Notes: a model not told the origin generated them from the sequence alone. 64,000 nucleotides of DNA from Bizionia argentinensis JUB59 (GCF_000224335.1 NZ_AFXZ01000009.1:62001-126000); one strand, 5' to 3'; positions 37,821-46,942 are shown, counted from the stretch's first letter. A program made the numbers and translations.

Positions 37821-38282
37821 TTATTTCCAAAATTCATCAGTCAGATTATCTTCAAAAGATTCTGGTTGGTGAATTTTTTCTATATATTGTAGTTGTTCTT
37901 CAGTGGCTGCTTTTTGTATTTCAGGAAACAAAACACGTTCTTCAAAACGAATATGTTGATCTAATTCTTCTTCAATTTTACTTAAGGACTTCTCCAGATC
38001 GGTTTCTTCAGTAAATAAACGTTTTAAGCGTCTATGATCGGCAAGTGCTTTTTTTACCAATTCATTGTCCGGTTCTAAAATAGAAAATATTTCAGCTTCT
38101 TCTAATTCGAAATGAGGAATTAAATGATTTTCAAAAAACCAGTCTGCATAGGTTTTCATGCGCTCGGCAGAAACTTGTTTGTTAAAACCTGCACGAATTT
38201 TCCAAGATAATAATAGACCATGATGATGCTCACGACTTAATGGTTGTAATGCTTTATGACGTTTTAGTGGTTTGGGTTCCAT
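37821..38282 (-). CDS. Hemerythrin-domain protein
   Basis: 153 residues with a four-helix hemerythrin-like pattern: LSREHHHGLLLSWKIR, FENHLIPHFELEEAEIF, LADHRRLKRLF and HIRFEERVLFPEI supply the histidine and carboxylate ligands of a di-iron site. Proteins of this type bind oxygen or nitric oxide. The gene overlaps the 3' end of the upstream 403-residue membrane protein gene by 29 bases. Its place in the nitrogen-oxide cluster points to nitric oxide sensing or detoxification (inference). Confidence 0.9.
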   Translation of the reverse strand: MEPKPLKRHKALQPLSREHHHGLLLSWKIRAGFNKQVSAERMKTYADWFFENHLIPHFELEEAEIFSILEPDNELVKKALADHRRLKRLFTEETDLEKSLSKIEEELDQHIRFEERVLFPEIQKAATEEQLQYIEKIHQPESFEDNLTDEFWK

Positions 38283-39465
38283 AATGTTTCTGTTTTATAT
38301 AACTAATTAAAATAATGGCAATACTTACAGGTAGCAAGATGCTAGCTGCAAATAATATATAGTAATAATTGGGTAAAACTCCAAGGCCTAAATAGTAAAA
38401 TGCGCCTTGAATAAATAAAATAGCTTCGGTTAAAATAAAGCCCAGTAAAAATAAGAATAAGCCAGTTGAAACGAAAATATTTGATGTTATAGTTTTTGAT
38501 TGTAAAAGAAACGCGAATAAAAAGCCGCTAATTACGCCTAACATGGCCATATGAATAAATCCAATAATAAAATTATGGTGTGCATATAGTTCCGAAGAAA
38601 ACTGGGGAACTATGGACAATGTTTGCAACACTATTTTCAGTATAAAACAGAATAAGGCAAATTGATACATATATTTTATGATGCCGTTCGTTTCCTTTTG
38701 AAATGTTTGAAATGGTTTTTTAATAATCCTTAAAAAATAAAACAAAGCAACTAATTGCATTAAAATAGCGAAACCATTTATCCAATATAATAGCGGATGA
38801 TTGGCAAACCATTGAATTGGTAATGCAAAAGATAATATAGTTGATATTATAAGGTACTTAAAAAATGCTTTGGAATTTTTGGAGGTTTTTACTTGCAATT
38901 GATGACAAGCAATAGCTAAAACGGCTAATAGAAACCAACCATTAAACTGAAAGTTTAGAAAAAATTGAATGGCAATTTGATAAAAAGCAGATGCGGAACC
39001 TAATATGCTAGCAGCCGGGCCTAAACACCAAACACCAATAGTGGAAATGACCATAAATAGCAATGATGCTTTAACTAATTTCCTAACGAGTGTGTTTTCT
39101 ATATGAAGATCTTTCCAAATGCGATACGTGAAGAAATAACTACAAAAAATATGTAATGTTGAAAAGCTAATAGAAATAGCAGCATAACCTTGAAAAGGAA
39201 AGCTAACCATCATACCAATAACAGCAAGCTGAGTAATCCAAAACAGTTTAATATAAATAGGTTTTTTTTGGGGAACAAAATATTGGGCAAAAAAGGTAAA
39301 TAGCATTAGGTATACCCAACCAAGCATAGCCACATGCGAATGCGCATGAATGAGATATTTGTAGTTTATTGCAATAGGGTTAACAAAGCTATATCGTAAC
39401 GTTAGACCCATGATTGCCGCTATTAAAAAATTTAATAAGCAGGTTAGTACGAGTTTTTTAGGCAT
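38254..39465 (-). CDS. Polytopic membrane protein with HAHSH motif, possible heme protein
   Basis: 403 residues with about 12 hydrophobic segments. Helix 2 begins LIHAHSHVAMLGWVYLM (histidines 40, 42, 44), reminiscent of the first heme-ligating helix of heme-copper oxidases and nitric oxide reductases (HxHxxLLGW), and further histidines occur in LHIFCSYFF, ACHQLQ and AHHNFIIGFIHMAMLG. It is far from a complete oxidase sequence, so I do not call it one. NnrS proteins share this style and also sit in nitrogen-oxide clusters. Function is not established. Confidence 0.75.
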   Translation of the reverse strand: MPKKLVLTCLLNFLIAAIMGLTLRYSFVNPIAINYKYLIHAHSHVAMLGWVYLMLFTFFAQYFVPQKKPIYIKLFWITQLAVIGMMVSFPFQGYAAISISFSTLHIFCSYFFTYRIWKDLHIENTLVRKLVKASLLFMVISTIGVWCLGPAASILGSASAFYQIAIQFFLNFQFNGWFLLAVLAIACHQLQVKTSKNSKAFFKYLIISTILSFALPIQWFANHPLLYWINGFAILMQLVALFYFLRIIKKPFQTFQKETNGIIKYMYQFALFCFILKIVLQTLSIVPQFSSELYAHHNFIIGFIHMAMLGVISGFLFAFLLQSKTITSNIFVSTGLFLFLLGFILTEAILFIQGAFYYLGLGVLPNYYYILFAASILLPVSIAIILISYIKQKHYGTQTTKTS

Positions 39466-39492
39466 AAGCTGATACGTTATATTTTTTTAAAA

Positions 39493-39575
39493 ACACTTCC
39501 CTTGTTGAAACCATAACTTACCATAAATATTTTCTCTAATAAAACACTTATTAATAAAACAGACAAGAGAAGTGT
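39493..39575. repeat. Long-range inverted repeat upstream of the HAHSH membrane protein gene
   Basis: Bases 39493-39505 (ACACTTCCCTTGT) and the reverse complement of 39563-39575 match at 12 of 13 positions across a 57-base spacer. On the minus strand this lies 28-110 bases before the start codon. Confidence 0.4.
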
Positions 39576-39615
39576 ATCAAGAACAACTATTAAAGCCTAA
39601 TTAGATTTTAAATTA

Positions 39616-39647
39616 AACTGGAAGTTATGAATTATAGCTTCCAGTTA
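39616..39647 (-). terminator. Possible terminator of ric
   Basis: Arms AACTGGAAG and CTTCCAGTT pair perfectly around a 14-base loop, just beyond the ric stop codon. The U tract is weak, so it is less certain than the others. Confidence 0.5.
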
Positions 39648-39670
39648 TTATAAGACTCTATAAGATATAT

Positions 39671-40408
39671 TTACGCTGTTGCAAATCGCTTTTCTAATTT
39701 AGCTGCTTCAGGAAATAAAATATTATTTTCTAAATGTATGTGTAGGTGTAAGTCTTTTTCAAACTCTTCTAACATGGCAAATGTAACTTTATACGTATTG
39801 CAACCATCTGCTGGAGGTGTGTAGTTATTAGTTAATAGCGCTATTTTTCTAAAGCGCTCACCTTCATTTTCATGTTCAGCCATCATCATAGCAATCGGAT
39901 TTTCTACAGTACCAAAGTGCGGGGCCTCCAGTTTTTGACCACTTAAAGATGCTTTTACCATCTTTTTAATAAATGGGAACAATATTAATTCTTCTTTTTT
40001 CATGTGCGCAGAAAGTTCACCTGCACAACCCGTAAAGAGTTCGTTAATTTTAAATAATTCTGGGTGGTTAACGCCGTGCACTTTACAAAGTTTATCTAAA
40101 AACTGACGTAATACAGGGATTTTTTCTTCGACATAACGGTGATGGGTTTTTTCAACGTATTCAGCTAATAAATCCAACGGCCACGATTTATAATCTATAG
40201 TACTATTTCCTTTAGAAGCAACAACAGCATCTAATTTATCTAAAAGTTCGTTTGGGTTTACACCATTTTTATTACAGACTTCTTCAACCGTACGATCGCC
40301 TTTACAGCAAAAGTCAATACCATAATTACTAAATACGGCTGCGGTTCTAAAATCATCGGCCACAAATTCGCCAATTGGTTTACTCATGTTTTTATGTAAT
40401 GTCTCCAT
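39671..40408 (-). CDS. ric: Iron-sulfur cluster repair di-iron protein
   Basis: 245 residues (YtfE/ScdA family). The N-terminal ScdA domain has FSNYGIDFCCKGDRTVEEVC (residues 26-45); the hemerythrin domain supplies its di-iron ligands from KTHHRYVEE, HMKKEELILFPF, AEHENEGERF and HIHLENNILFPEA. Repairs Fe-S clusters damaged by nitric oxide or peroxide in the cytoplasm. An alternative start at Met8 exists. The shared 20-base motif lies directly upstream, and the Rrf2 gene follows within 73 bases, pointing to nitric-oxide-responsive control. Confidence 0.94.
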   Translation of the reverse strand: METLHKNMSKPIGEFVADDFRTAAVFSNYGIDFCCKGDRTVEEVCNKNGVNPNELLDKLDAVVASKGNSTIDYKSWPLDLLAEYVEKTHHRYVEEKIPVLRQFLDKLCKVHGVNHPELFKINELFTGCAGELSAHMKKEELILFPFIKKMVKASLSGQKLEAPHFGTVENPIAMMMAEHENEGERFRKIALLTNNYTPPADGCNTYKVTFAMLEEFEKDLHLHIHLENNILFPEAAKLEKRFATA

Positions 40409-40412
40409 AAGG

Positions 40413-40432
40413 TTTTGTATTTCGGATAGTTT
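40413..40432 (-). promoter_or_regulatory. Candidate operator shared by ric and nirK (copy 2)
   Basis: Read on the minus strand: AAACTATCCGAAATACAAAA, 18 of 20 identical to the nirK copy. It ends 5 bases before the ric ATG, and forms part of a GGATA-N4-TATCC palindrome (40424-40437). Confidence 0.5.
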
Positions 40433-40480
40433 TATCCTATTTATAATTAAATTTTTTTTATCGTTTTAATAATTTCTTTT

Positions 40481-40915
40481 TTAAGTTTTCAGGAAAGATA
40501 TGCCAGATTTAATGTCTAAAGCTAACTCTTCAAGATTGGTTGTTTCAAGCATTTGCTTTAATCCATTTCGTATGTCAACAAATTTATCATGGACGGGGCA
40601 GGGGTGGTTTTCATCACAGGTTTGTAGCCCTAATCCACAGCCGCTGTAAATTTTGTCGCCATCGATGGCACGAACAATATGTTCTAATTTAATACTTGAA
40701 ATATCATTTTTTTCTATTTCAAAACCACCATGTGCGCCTTTAACAGAGTTAATAATATCATGCCGCACTAAATCTTGCAAAATTTTTGCCGTAAATGCTT
40801 CTGGTGATGCCACTTCTTTTGCTATCGCTTTTAAGCTCACCCGTTTTCCATGATAGGAATTTAGGGCGATAAATATAGAGGCTTTTATGCCGTATTCACA
40901 AGCTTTAGAAAACAT
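40481..40915 (-). CDS. Rrf2-family regulator with Fe-S cysteines, NsrR-like
   Basis: 144 residues: N-terminal winged helix (ACEYGIKASIFIALNS ... AFTAKILQDLVRHDIINSVKGAHGGF) and three cysteines at 93, 100 and 106 (SGCGLGLQTCDENHPC), the pattern that holds a [4Fe-4S] or [2Fe-2S] cluster in NsrR and IscR. Its position directly upstream of ric and close to nirK favours a nitric oxide sensor, NsrR-like. IscR cannot be excluded, but no isc genes are in view. Confidence 0.9.
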   Translation of the reverse strand: MFSKACEYGIKASIFIALNSYHGKRVSLKAIAKEVASPEAFTAKILQDLVRHDIINSVKGAHGGFEIEKNDISSIKLEHIVRAIDGDKIYSGCGLGLQTCDENHPCPVHDKFVDIRNGLKQMLETTNLEELALDIKSGISFLKT

Positions 40916-40932
40916 AGTTTTGTTTTATGGTA

Positions 40933-40964
40933 CAAATATAAAGTATATTTTTAATTCAGACAAA
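40933..40964 (-). promoter_or_regulatory. Promoter of the Rrf2 gene with possible autoregulatory half-site
   Basis: The minus strand has TTTG (40964-40961), a 20-base spacer and TATATTTG (40940-40933), a full match to the Bacteroidota consensus. Immediately upstream, on the minus strand, lies CGGATA, the core of the ric/nirK motif. Confidence 0.6.
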
Positions 40965-41036
40965 TTTATCCGCATTAAAAACTATTAACGATAATTTTAT
41001 TTTAAATAGGAGGTAAGTCTTTGTTTAATAGTCATT

Positions 41037-43160
41037 TTAATCTATTAATATTTCTAAAATGCTAATAGCAGCCTCACTAATTTTGGTTCCAGGTCCAAAA
41101 ACAGCTACAGCGCCAGCATCAAATAGGTATTGATAATCTTGTTTAGGAATAACGCCTCCCACAATAACCATAATATCCTCACGGCCATATGCTTTTAACG
41201 CTTCAATAACTTGAGGAACTAATGTTTTATGTCCTGCAGCTAAAGAAGAAACACCTAAAATATGGACATCGTTCTCAACGGCTTGTTTGGCGGCTTCTTG
41301 CGGTGTTTGGAAAAGTGGTCCTATATCCACATCAAAACCAACATCGGCGTAACCTGTAGCAACTACTTTAGCACCACGATCATGACCATCTTGGCCCATT
41401 TTAGCAATCATAATACGAGGTCTTCTGCCGTCTTGTTCGGCAAATTTATCGGCTAAAGCCTGTGCCTTACTAAACGACTTATCGTCTTTTATTTCTTTAC
41501 TATACACGCCTGAAAAGGATTTAATTTGTGCTTTATAACGGCCGAAGGTAACTTCTAGTGCATCGCTAATTTCACCCAGTGTAGCACGTTCGCGAGCAGC
41601 TTCGACAGCTAAAGTTAATAAATTTTCTTTATTTGATTCCGCAGCAGCTGTTAAATTCGCTAATGCTTTAGCTACCTTTTCTGAATTTCTTTCAGCTTTA
41701 ATCCGATCTAAACGCGCTATTTGCGATGTTCTTACGGTTTGATTATCAACTTCTAGAGTGGTAATAGGCGCTTCTTCTGCTAGTCTATATTTATTAACAC
41801 CGACAATAATATCCTGACCAGAATCAATACGCGCTTGTTTTCTAGCGGATGCTTCTTCAATACGTAGTTTAGGAATTCCTGCTTCAATAGCTTTAGTCAT
41901 CCCGCCTAATTCGTCAACTTCTTGAATGAGTTCCCAAGCTTTTTCAGCAATATCGTGCGTTAATTTTTCAACATAATAACTGCCAGCCCAAGGATCGACT
42001 GTTTTAGTTATTTGTGTTTCTTCTTGTAAATAAATTTGGGTGTTTCTAGCAATTCGCGCTGAAAAATCGGTTGGTAGGGCAATTGCTTCATCCAGTGCAT
42101 TGGTATGCAAGCTTTGTGTGCCTCCAAATGCAGCCGCAGAGGCTTCAATACAAGTTCGTGCCACATTATTAAACGGATCCTGTTCGGTTAAACTCCAGCC
42201 GGATGTTTGACAATGTGTTCGTAATGCTAATGATTTTTCATTTTTAGGATTAAAAGGTTTTATCATTTTAGCCCAAAGCATTCGCGCCGCTCGCATCTTG
42301 GCGATTTCCATAAAATGATTCAGACCAATAGCCCAGAAAAATGATAAGCGCGGTGCAAACGTATCAATATCCATTCCTGCTTCTAATCCTTTTTTCACGT
42401 ATTCTAATCCATCAGCTAACGTGTAAGCTAGTTCAATATCGCAAGTTGCACCAGCTTCTTGCATATGATATCCCGAAATACTAATGCTGTTGAATTTCGG
42501 CATGTTTTTACTACTATATTCAAAAATATCCGAAATTATTTTCATGGAAGGTGTTGGCGGATATATATAGGTATTCCGAACCATAAATTCCTTTAAAATA
42601 TCATTCTGAATGGTTCCTGCTAGTAATTCAGGTTTTACACCTTGTTCTTCTGCAGCAACAATGTAAAACGCCATAATTGGTAAAACGGCACCATTCATAG
42701 TCATGGAAACACTCATTTTATCGAGAGGAATTTCATCGAAAAGAATTTTCATATCCTCTACAGAGTCAATTGCTACACCAGCTTTTCCAACATCACCAAC
42801 TACACGTTCATGGTCGGAATCATAACCACGATGCGTTGCTAAATCGAAAGCAACCGATAAACCTTTTTGTCCAGCAGCTAGATTTCGTTTGTAAAAGGCA
42901 TTACTATCTTCAGCTGTTGAAAAACCAGCATATTGTCTGATAGTCCAAGGTCTTCTAACATACATTGTACTATATGGACCACGCAAGTTTGGTGTAATAC
43001 CAGCCACAAAATTTAGGTGTTCTAAATTAGCTATATCTGCTTTGGTATAAACGGATTTAATAGAAATATCTTCAGCAGAATGAAATGTGTCAACTGGGTT
43101 GTTATCAGTTTGTGGCTCTGCTGAAGTTAATTGAATATGTTGAATGTCTTTCCGACTCAT
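41037..43160 (-). CDS. mutB: Methylmalonyl-CoA mutase, large subunit
   Basis: Interconverts succinyl-CoA and (R)-methylmalonyl-CoA with adenosylcobalamin. 707 residues: substrate barrel with [18 protein letters not shown] and [13 protein letters not shown], and the C-terminal B12-binding domain with [11 protein letters not shown] (histidine 593, the lower cobalt ligand) and [12 protein letters not shown]. Length and motifs are those of the catalytic alpha subunit. It follows the small-subunit gene by 91 bases. Used for propionate degradation or formation. Confidence 0.96.
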   Translation of the reverse strand: MSRKDIQHIQLTSAEPQTDNNPVDTFHSAEDISIKSVYTKADIANLEHLNFVAGITPNLRGPYSTMYVRRPWTIRQYAGFSTAEDSNAFYKRNLAAGQKGLSVAFDLATHRGYDSDHERVVGDVGKAGVAIDSVEDMKILFDEIPLDKMSVSMTMNGAVLPIMAFYIVAAEEQGVKPELLAGTIQNDILKEFMVRNTYIYPPTPSMKIISDIFEYSSKNMPKFNSISISGYHMQEAGATCDIELAYTLADGLEYVKKGLEAGMDIDTFAPRLSFFWAIGLNHFMEIAKMRAARMLWAKMIKPFNPKNEKSLALRTHCQTSGWSLTEQDPFNNVARTCIEASAAAFGGTQSLHTNALDEAIALPTDFSARIARNTQIYLQEETQITKTVDPWAGSYYVEKLTHDIAEKAWELIQEVDELGGMTKAIEAGIPKLRIEEASARKQARIDSGQDIIVGVNKYRLAEEAPITTLEVDNQTVRTSQIARLDRIKAERNSEKVAKALANLTAAAESNKENLLTLAVEAARERATLGEISDALEVTFGRYKAQIKSFSGVYSKEIKDDKSFSKAQALADKFAEQDGRRPRIMIAKMGQDGHDRGAKVVATGYADVGFDVDIGPLFQTPQEAAKQAVENDVHILGVSSLAAGHKTLVPQVIEALKAYGREDIMVIVGGVIPKQDYQYLFDAGAVAVFGPGTKISEAAISILEILID

Positions 43161-43251
43161 AATAAATAATTTTGTTAGTTGAAGATCTCAGATATAAACT
43201 TGGTAGAATTATATGTTAGTCTTTAACTACTGATTTTATAAAATCGTGATT

Positions 43252-44619
43252 TTATTCTGTTTTTAGGCGATCTTGTTCTATTTTTTCGGCTAATCGTCTT
43301 TCAATAATCGGTTCCAGAAGCGTTTTTCTGGCATTGGTTTTTACAAAAGGAAATAGTTCCAAATCATTAGCCATTCTATCGGTAGTATTAGGATGCATGT
43401 TAGTCCCTAATAAAATTATCTTTCCAGCATCAAATTGCTCTTGTTCTTTTGCAGCGCTTTCTTTTATTTTACGCTGAATAATACCTTCTTTTAGCTGTTT
43501 TAAAAAACCACCATTTGCTTCAATATCTTTAAATAGATCCAATCCCTTTTGGGCTAATTGATCTGTTAAGGTTTCAATATAATAGGAGCCTTCTGAAGGG
43601 TTTTTAACCCGATTAAAATAACTTTCGTTTTTTAGAATAAGTAATTGATTTCGAGCAATACGATCGCCAAACTCATTGTTTTTATGATAAATAGCATCAT
43701 AAGGCATGTTGTAAATTGTATTGGCGCCACCTAAAATAGCACTCATACATTCCGTTGTAGTGCGGAGAAGGTTAGTATTGTAATCGTAAATAGTTTTGTT
43801 TCGCTTAGTTGGAATGGCATAAATGTGACATTCTGCATGAAAGCCATAATCGGTTGCTAGTGCTTGATACAAAACGCGCAGTGCGCGAATTTTTGCAATT
43901 TCAAAAAAGTAATTAGAACCAACAGCTATTTCGAAAACTGGTTTAAAACTTTGTTTTTCTGAAGGTGAAAGTAGGTCGTTTAAATGATTGAAATACTCAT
44001 TAATATGTGCTAATCCATACGCTAGCTGCTGCACCATATTAGCGCCAGCATTTTGATACAAAACAGTGTCGACAGTTAATGTGTTGGTGTGTTTTGCAAT
44101 AGCAGTAAAAGTATCGTGATCAGCTTTTAAGTTAGAAAACCAATTTCCTGAACGCGCTAAATTGCCAATTATATCATTTTGAATGATTAGATTTTTATCA
44201 GCAACTATGTCCTGGATGTTTTTAATAAAAGCTTCGGATAGAAATTGCAGTTCTAAAAAAACAGTTGTTTTATTTAAATCGATATTTTTTAATAGCTTTT
44301 CAACAGAAACCGTTTCATTAGGAATAATGAACTTGATACTTTCAGCACCATTTTTTAGTGCATTTACAGCAATACCATTTGCCACATCTGTATGTTGCGC
44401 AAAAATAGTTTCGCAAATATTCCAATCGGTATTTGGAATCGCTTTTGTTGTAACGTTTTCTAAAGTATCTTGATGATAAAAAGGTTTTACGTTGATACCC
44501 TCATTGGATTTCCAAATAAGTGTTTCATTATAATCGGCACCTTTTAAATCGGCTTGTATTTTTTGCTTCCATTCTTTAGCAGAAACTTCTGGAAACATAC
44601 TAAATAAAGGTTTAGTCAT
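43252..44619 (-). CDS. mutA: Methylmalonyl-CoA mutase, small subunit
   Basis: Start chosen at 44619 (MTKPLFSMFPEVSAKEWKQK), which is the typical N-terminus; the ATG at 44649 would add ten basic residues inside the upstream gene. About 455 residues of mutase barrel with poor conservation of active-site residues, ending KIILLGTNMHPNTTDRM. The degenerate B12-binding domain found in longer small subunits is absent. It stabilises MutB in a heterodimer. It overlaps the FtsB-like gene by eight bases. Confidence 0.92.
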   Translation of the reverse strand: MTKPLFSMFPEVSAKEWKQKIQADLKGADYNETLIWKSNEGINVKPFYHQDTLENVTTKAIPNTDWNICETIFAQHTDVANGIAVNALKNGAESIKFIIPNETVSVEKLLKNIDLNKTTVFLELQFLSEAFIKNIQDIVADKNLIIQNDIIGNLARSGNWFSNLKADHDTFTAIAKHTNTLTVDTVLYQNAGANMVQQLAYGLAHINEYFNHLNDLLSPSEKQSFKPVFEIAVGSNYFFEIAKIRALRVLYQALATDYGFHAECHIYAIPTKRNKTIYDYNTNLLRTTTECMSAILGGANTIYNMPYDAIYHKNNEFGDRIARNQLLILKNESYFNRVKNPSEGSYYIETLTDQLAQKGLDLFKDIEANGGFLKQLKEGIIQRKIKESAAKEQEQFDAGKIILLGTNMHPNTTDRMANDLELFPFVKTNARKTLLEPIIERRLAEKIEQDRLKTE

Positions 44620-44938
44620 TTTTATTTTCTTTTGGAATACTATCTTCATATTCTATTATAAAGATTTCTTCATTCTCTTTTTTCATATAGTATTTTTCAC
44701 GCGCTAATTTTTCAACGCCTAAATCGCTACTCAATTCTTTGATTGCTTTTTGGTCTTTTTCAATCTCGTTTCGATAGTACTCTTTTTCCATTTCAAGGTC
44801 GTCAACCTCGGTATTTAGTTCACGATGAATTAAATAGGAGTTTGCATCAAAAAACAACATCCAAACAGCAAATACCACAAATATTAAAATAAAAATATTT
44901 TTGAATGGTTTTAAGTATTTGTGATTAATTTTTGGCAT
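44612..44938 (-). CDS. FtsB/DivIC-like septum formation protein
   Basis: 108 residues: short cytoplasmic N-terminus, one membrane helix (about 12-31, IFILIFVVFAVWMLFF) and a coiled coil (about 40-85, rich in charged heptads, LEMEKEYYRNEIEKDQKAI) ending with KLAREKYYMKKENE. This is the FtsB/DivIC layout, a bitopic divisome component. It overlaps udk by one base and mutA by eight, so they are in one transcript, though the functions seem unrelated. Confidence 0.88.
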   Translation of the reverse strand: MPKINHKYLKPFKNIFILIFVVFAVWMLFFDANSYLIHRELNTEVDDLEMEKEYYRNEIEKDQKAIKELSSDLGVEKLAREKYYMKKENEEIFIIEYEDSIPKENKND

Positions 44939-45546
44939 TATACTAAACGTTGATTGATAATAGACTTAACAATATCCACAGCTACCGTATTGTATTTGTT
45001 ATTTGGGATGATTATATCTGCGTATTCTTTCATCGGTTCAATAAATTGTTGATGCATTGGTTTTAAGGTGTTTTGGTAGCGACTTAAAACTTCATCTAAA
45101 TCACGTCCGCGTTCCGAAATATCACGTTTTAAACGGCGAATTAAACGCTCGTCACTATCTGCGTGAACAAATATTTTAATATCAAACATTTCTCGTAACT
45201 CCGGATTGGTTAAGATTAAAATACCTTCAACAATCATAACTTTTCTGGGATGCGTTAAAATAGTATCACCTGTTCGGTTGTGTTTTATAAAGGAATAGAC
45301 CGGCTGATGAATGTCATTTCCCGCTTTCAATTCCTTTAAATGCGATTCTAATAATTTAAAATCAATTGATCGCGGGTGGTCAAAATTTATTTTCACACGT
45401 TCGTGTAAGGACAAATGCGTTGTATCCATATAATACGAATCTTGCGAGATAACACCAACTTCTCCTTCTGGGAGTTGCTCAAGAATCTGATTTACAACGG
45501 TTGTTTTACCACAGCCAGTACCACCAGCAATTCCAATAATAAGCAT
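44938..45546 (-). CDS. udk: Uridine kinase
   Basis: Phosphorylates uridine and cytidine to the monophosphates in pyrimidine salvage. 202 residues, a P-loop kinase with GIAGGTGCGKTT (6-17), the nucleoside-binding SQDSYYMDTTHLS and DHPRSIDF, and RRLKRDISERGRDLDEV near the lid. Length is typical. First gene of a minus-strand operon leading to mutA/mutB. Confidence 0.95.
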   Translation of the reverse strand: MLIIGIAGGTGCGKTTVVNQILEQLPEGEVGVISQDSYYMDTTHLSLHERVKINFDHPRSIDFKLLESHLKELKAGNDIHQPVYSFIKHNRTGDTILTHPRKVMIVEGILILTNPELREMFDIKIFVHADSDERLIRRLKRDISERGRDLDEVLSRYQNTLKPMHQQFIEPMKEYADIIIPNNKYNTVAVDIVKSIINQRLV

Positions 45547-45569
45547 GAATTTTTTTTTAGTTACGGGTA

Positions 45570-45577
45570 CAAATTTA
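45570..45577 (-). promoter_or_regulatory. udk -7 element
   Basis: Minus strand TAAATTTG matches TAnnTTTG, 24 bases before the udk ATG. Confidence 0.5.
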
Positions 45578-45634
45578 GTTATTTACGATGGAATTTTCGG
45601 TTGAATTATTTAAAGTTATCCCATCTGCATTAAT

Positions 45635-46744
45635 TTATTTATCTTTCTGTATGATTTTCACAATTCCCAAGTTTTCAATGCCGACATAAATATAGCCGTC
45701 TGGGCCTTGAACTACGGACCGAATGCGACCTAAACCATCTAATAAGCGCTCTTCTTTAATCACTTTATTATCCTTTAAATAGCAATTATCAAGATACTGA
45801 AATTTTAGAGAACCTATGAGTAAATTACCTGTCCATTCAGGATACACATTACTCGTAATAAAAGCCATACCACTGGGAGCAATTGAAGGATCCCAATAAT
45901 GAATCGGTTCGGTTATTCCTGGTAGTAAGGTTTGATTCGTAATTTCTGTTCCGGAGTAGTTTTTGCCGTAGGTAACCTCTGGCCAGCCGTAATTTTCGCC
46001 TGCTTTAATGATATTAATTTCATCACCACCTTTAGGGCCGTGCTCATGACTCCAAATAGCGAAAGTTTTAGGGTGAATAGTCATGCCTTGTGTGTTGCGA
46101 TGTCCGTAGGAGTAAGTGGCTTTTTTAGCATTTGATATGTCTACAAACGGATTATCTTTAGGAATAGAGCCGTCGTGGTGCAAACGATAAATTTTTCCAC
46201 CGTCTCGGCTTAAATCTTGTGGATTAATATCCCGTTGACCACGATCACCAATGGAGAAGTATAAGTAGTTATTCGCGCCCAAAACAATACGGGAGCCAAA
46301 ATGCTGTCCGGCTTCTGTATTTGGCGATGCTTTATATAGAACTTGCAAATCTGTTAATTGGTTTTTATTTAGTTTTCCTCTAGCAATTGCGGTGTGACCT
46401 CCATTTCCTATGCCTTCAGCCGAAGCGTAAGAAAAATAAATCCAACCATTATTTTTATAATCGGGGTGAAGCGCAATATCCATTAAGCCACCTTGTCCGT
46501 AAACAAGAATTTTTGGGAGACCTGAAATGCTTATTTTCTTTCCATTTTTAAAATGAATGAGCTCACCCGCTTTTTCGGTAATTAGCATAGAATTATCAGG
46601 CAGAAACACAAAGCCCCAAGGAATATTTAGATCGGGGACAATAACTTCGTGTGAATGATTTGTATTTAAAGGGTTTTTATCTTGAGCACAAGCCAAAATT
46701 GCATTAAGTGTAATAAAAAATAGAAGGTAAGATCTTGATTTCAT
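45635..46744 (-). CDS. PQQ-dependent aldose sugar dehydrogenase, lipoprotein
   Basis: 369 residues, lipoprotein signal (AILAC). Six-bladed beta-propeller of the GDH-B/Asd type with LNIPWGFVFLPDNSMLITEK, GQGGLMDIALHPDY, SYGHRNTQGM and EHGPKGGDEINI, and the closing strand GRIRSVVQGPDGYIYV. Members oxidise aldoses at the cell surface using PQQ and Ca2+. No PQQ biosynthesis genes are in this window, so the cofactor may come from outside; whether this is an active dehydrogenase is not proven. Confidence 0.88.
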   Translation of the reverse strand: MKSRSYLLFFITLNAILACAQDKNPLNTNHSHEVIVPDLNIPWGFVFLPDNSMLITEKAGELIHFKNGKKISISGLPKILVYGQGGLMDIALHPDYKNNGWIYFSYASAEGIGNGGHTAIARGKLNKNQLTDLQVLYKASPNTEAGQHFGSRIVLGANNYLYFSIGDRGQRDINPQDLSRDGGKIYRLHHDGSIPKDNPFVDISNAKKATYSYGHRNTQGMTIHPKTFAIWSHEHGPKGGDEINIIKAGENYGWPEVTYGKNYSGTEITNQTLLPGITEPIHYWDPSIAPSGMAFITSNVYPEWTGNLLIGSLKFQYLDNCYLKDNKVIKEERLLDGLGRIRSVVQGPDGYIYVGIENLGIVKIIQKDK

Positions 46745-46806
46745 GGTTCTTGTATAAGATCTATAAATTTAAAGAATATTTATGGTATGGAGTTAAAGAA
46801 AAGCTA

Positions 46807-46814
46807 TATATTTG
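46807..46814 (+). promoter_or_regulatory. tRNA-Pro -7 element
   Basis: TATATTTG matches TAnnTTTG, 47 bases upstream of the mature tRNA 5' end. Confidence 0.55.
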
Positions 46815-46861
46815 CACTCGGTTTTGGATGTATATCTGTTAATCGAAAAAGATAACCACTT

Positions 46862-46939
46862 CGGGGTGTAGCGTAGCCCGGTTATCGCGCCGCGTTTGGG
46901 ACGCGGAGGTCGCAGGTTCGAATCCTGCCACCCCGACCA
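46862..46939 (+). tRNA. tRNA-Pro (anticodon TGG), CCA encoded
   Basis: Cloverleaf: acceptor arms CGGGGTG (46862-46868) and CACCCCG (46929-46935), anticodon stem CCGCG/CGCGG around the loop TTTGGGA with anticodon TGG at 46897-46899, T arm with GGTTCGAATCC, then the A discriminator and encoded CCA. It is followed by its own terminator and a hairpin-rich tandem repeat. Confidence 0.97.
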
Positions 46940-46942
46940 ATT

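Noticed and set aside
45635-46744. Complete PQQ pathway
   Set aside because: Only the dehydrogenase is present; no pqq synthesis gene is visible in the window.
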